From Novosphingobium sp. CF614 (GTDB lineage Bacteria > Pseudomonadota > Alphaproteobacteria > Sphingomonadales > Sphingomonadaceae): 64,000 nucleotides of DNA. The stretch spans positions 186,001 to 250,000 of the forward strand of contig NZ_FOOR01000005.1 of NCBI RefSeq assembly GCF_900113255.1, written 5' to 3'. The notes beneath the pieces are model-generated. The model made no database searches and was not told the DNA's origin. It saw only the letters and a list, made by a program, of their open reading frames with translations. The translations under genes were made by a program, and so were the position numbers. Of this stretch, positions 64,000 to 64,000 are shown piece by piece; within the stretch, counting starts at the first letter, position 1, and every line of letters starts with the position of its first letter.

Positions 64000-64000
64000 A

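Overview
The window looks like a chromosomal segment of a high-G+C alphaproteobacterium, most likely a sphingomonad (Novosphingobium/Sphingobium type). The basis is the GC-rich coding sequence with tightly overlapping ATGA/GTGA gene junctions, an aerobic (cobG/cobF/cobN) cobalamin pathway, the hspQ and lolCD relatives, and a Trb/TraG conjugation module of the kind found in sphingomonad integrative elements. The genus is inferred; no rRNA or species marker is present.

Region 1 (1-2650): the end of a P-type cation ATPase (5' cut by the window), a convergent phosphoribosyltransferase, and the 3' stub of an alpha/beta hydrolase. Region 2 (2830-19430): a large B12 regulon. Two closely similar cobalamin riboswitches stand before a Ni/Co permease and before cobW-cobN-cobG-cobH-cobI-cobJ-(cobK antisense)-cobL-cobE-cobM-cobB-cobF-cobO-bluB-DUF1636. 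Together these give cobalt uptake, corrin-ring synthesis, late cobalt insertion, adenosylation and lower-ligand (DMB) synthesis. cobA, cobS/T, cobQ, cobC/D and cobP/U/V are not in the window. Region 3 (19540-23310): a glycosyltransferase/GH130 phosphorylase pair. An AT-rich, gene-poor gap follows. Region 4 (24255-27370): lolC-lolD, a small unknown protein, hspQ and tRNA-Ser(CGA).

Region 5 (27370 to beyond the window end) appears to be an integrated conjugative-type element inserted at the tRNA-Ser gene. It opens with a tyrosine integrase. It carries a defence block: a frameshifted UvrD-like helicase, an EcoRII-like endonuclease, Vsr and a Dcm/EcoRII-like m5C methylase, followed by a fused MNT-HEPN protein. 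Then comes a nearly complete conjugation operon (traG, RHH regulator, trbB-C-D-E-J-L-F-G-I, DUF2274, AlpA-like). No relaxase or trbK is visible. After an 830-bp gap there is a six-gene block that I cannot assign to a known pathway: TPR-like protein, nucleotidyltransferase with a PqqD-like tail, amidohydrolase, dTMP-kinase-like protein, Nudix hydrolase and a second amidohydrolase. An overlapping two-gene pair follows, one GHKL-kinase-like and one receiver-like. The window ends with an SsuABC/TauABC-type ABC transporter, a methyltransferase and an isoleucyl-tRNA synthetase of the KMSKR (type 2, eukaryote-like) class, cut by the window edge. No right-hand attachment site was found, so the element may run past the window.

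The most promising uncharacterised systems are the 48,246-54,153 gene block and the 54,226-57,470 sensor/receiver-like pair.
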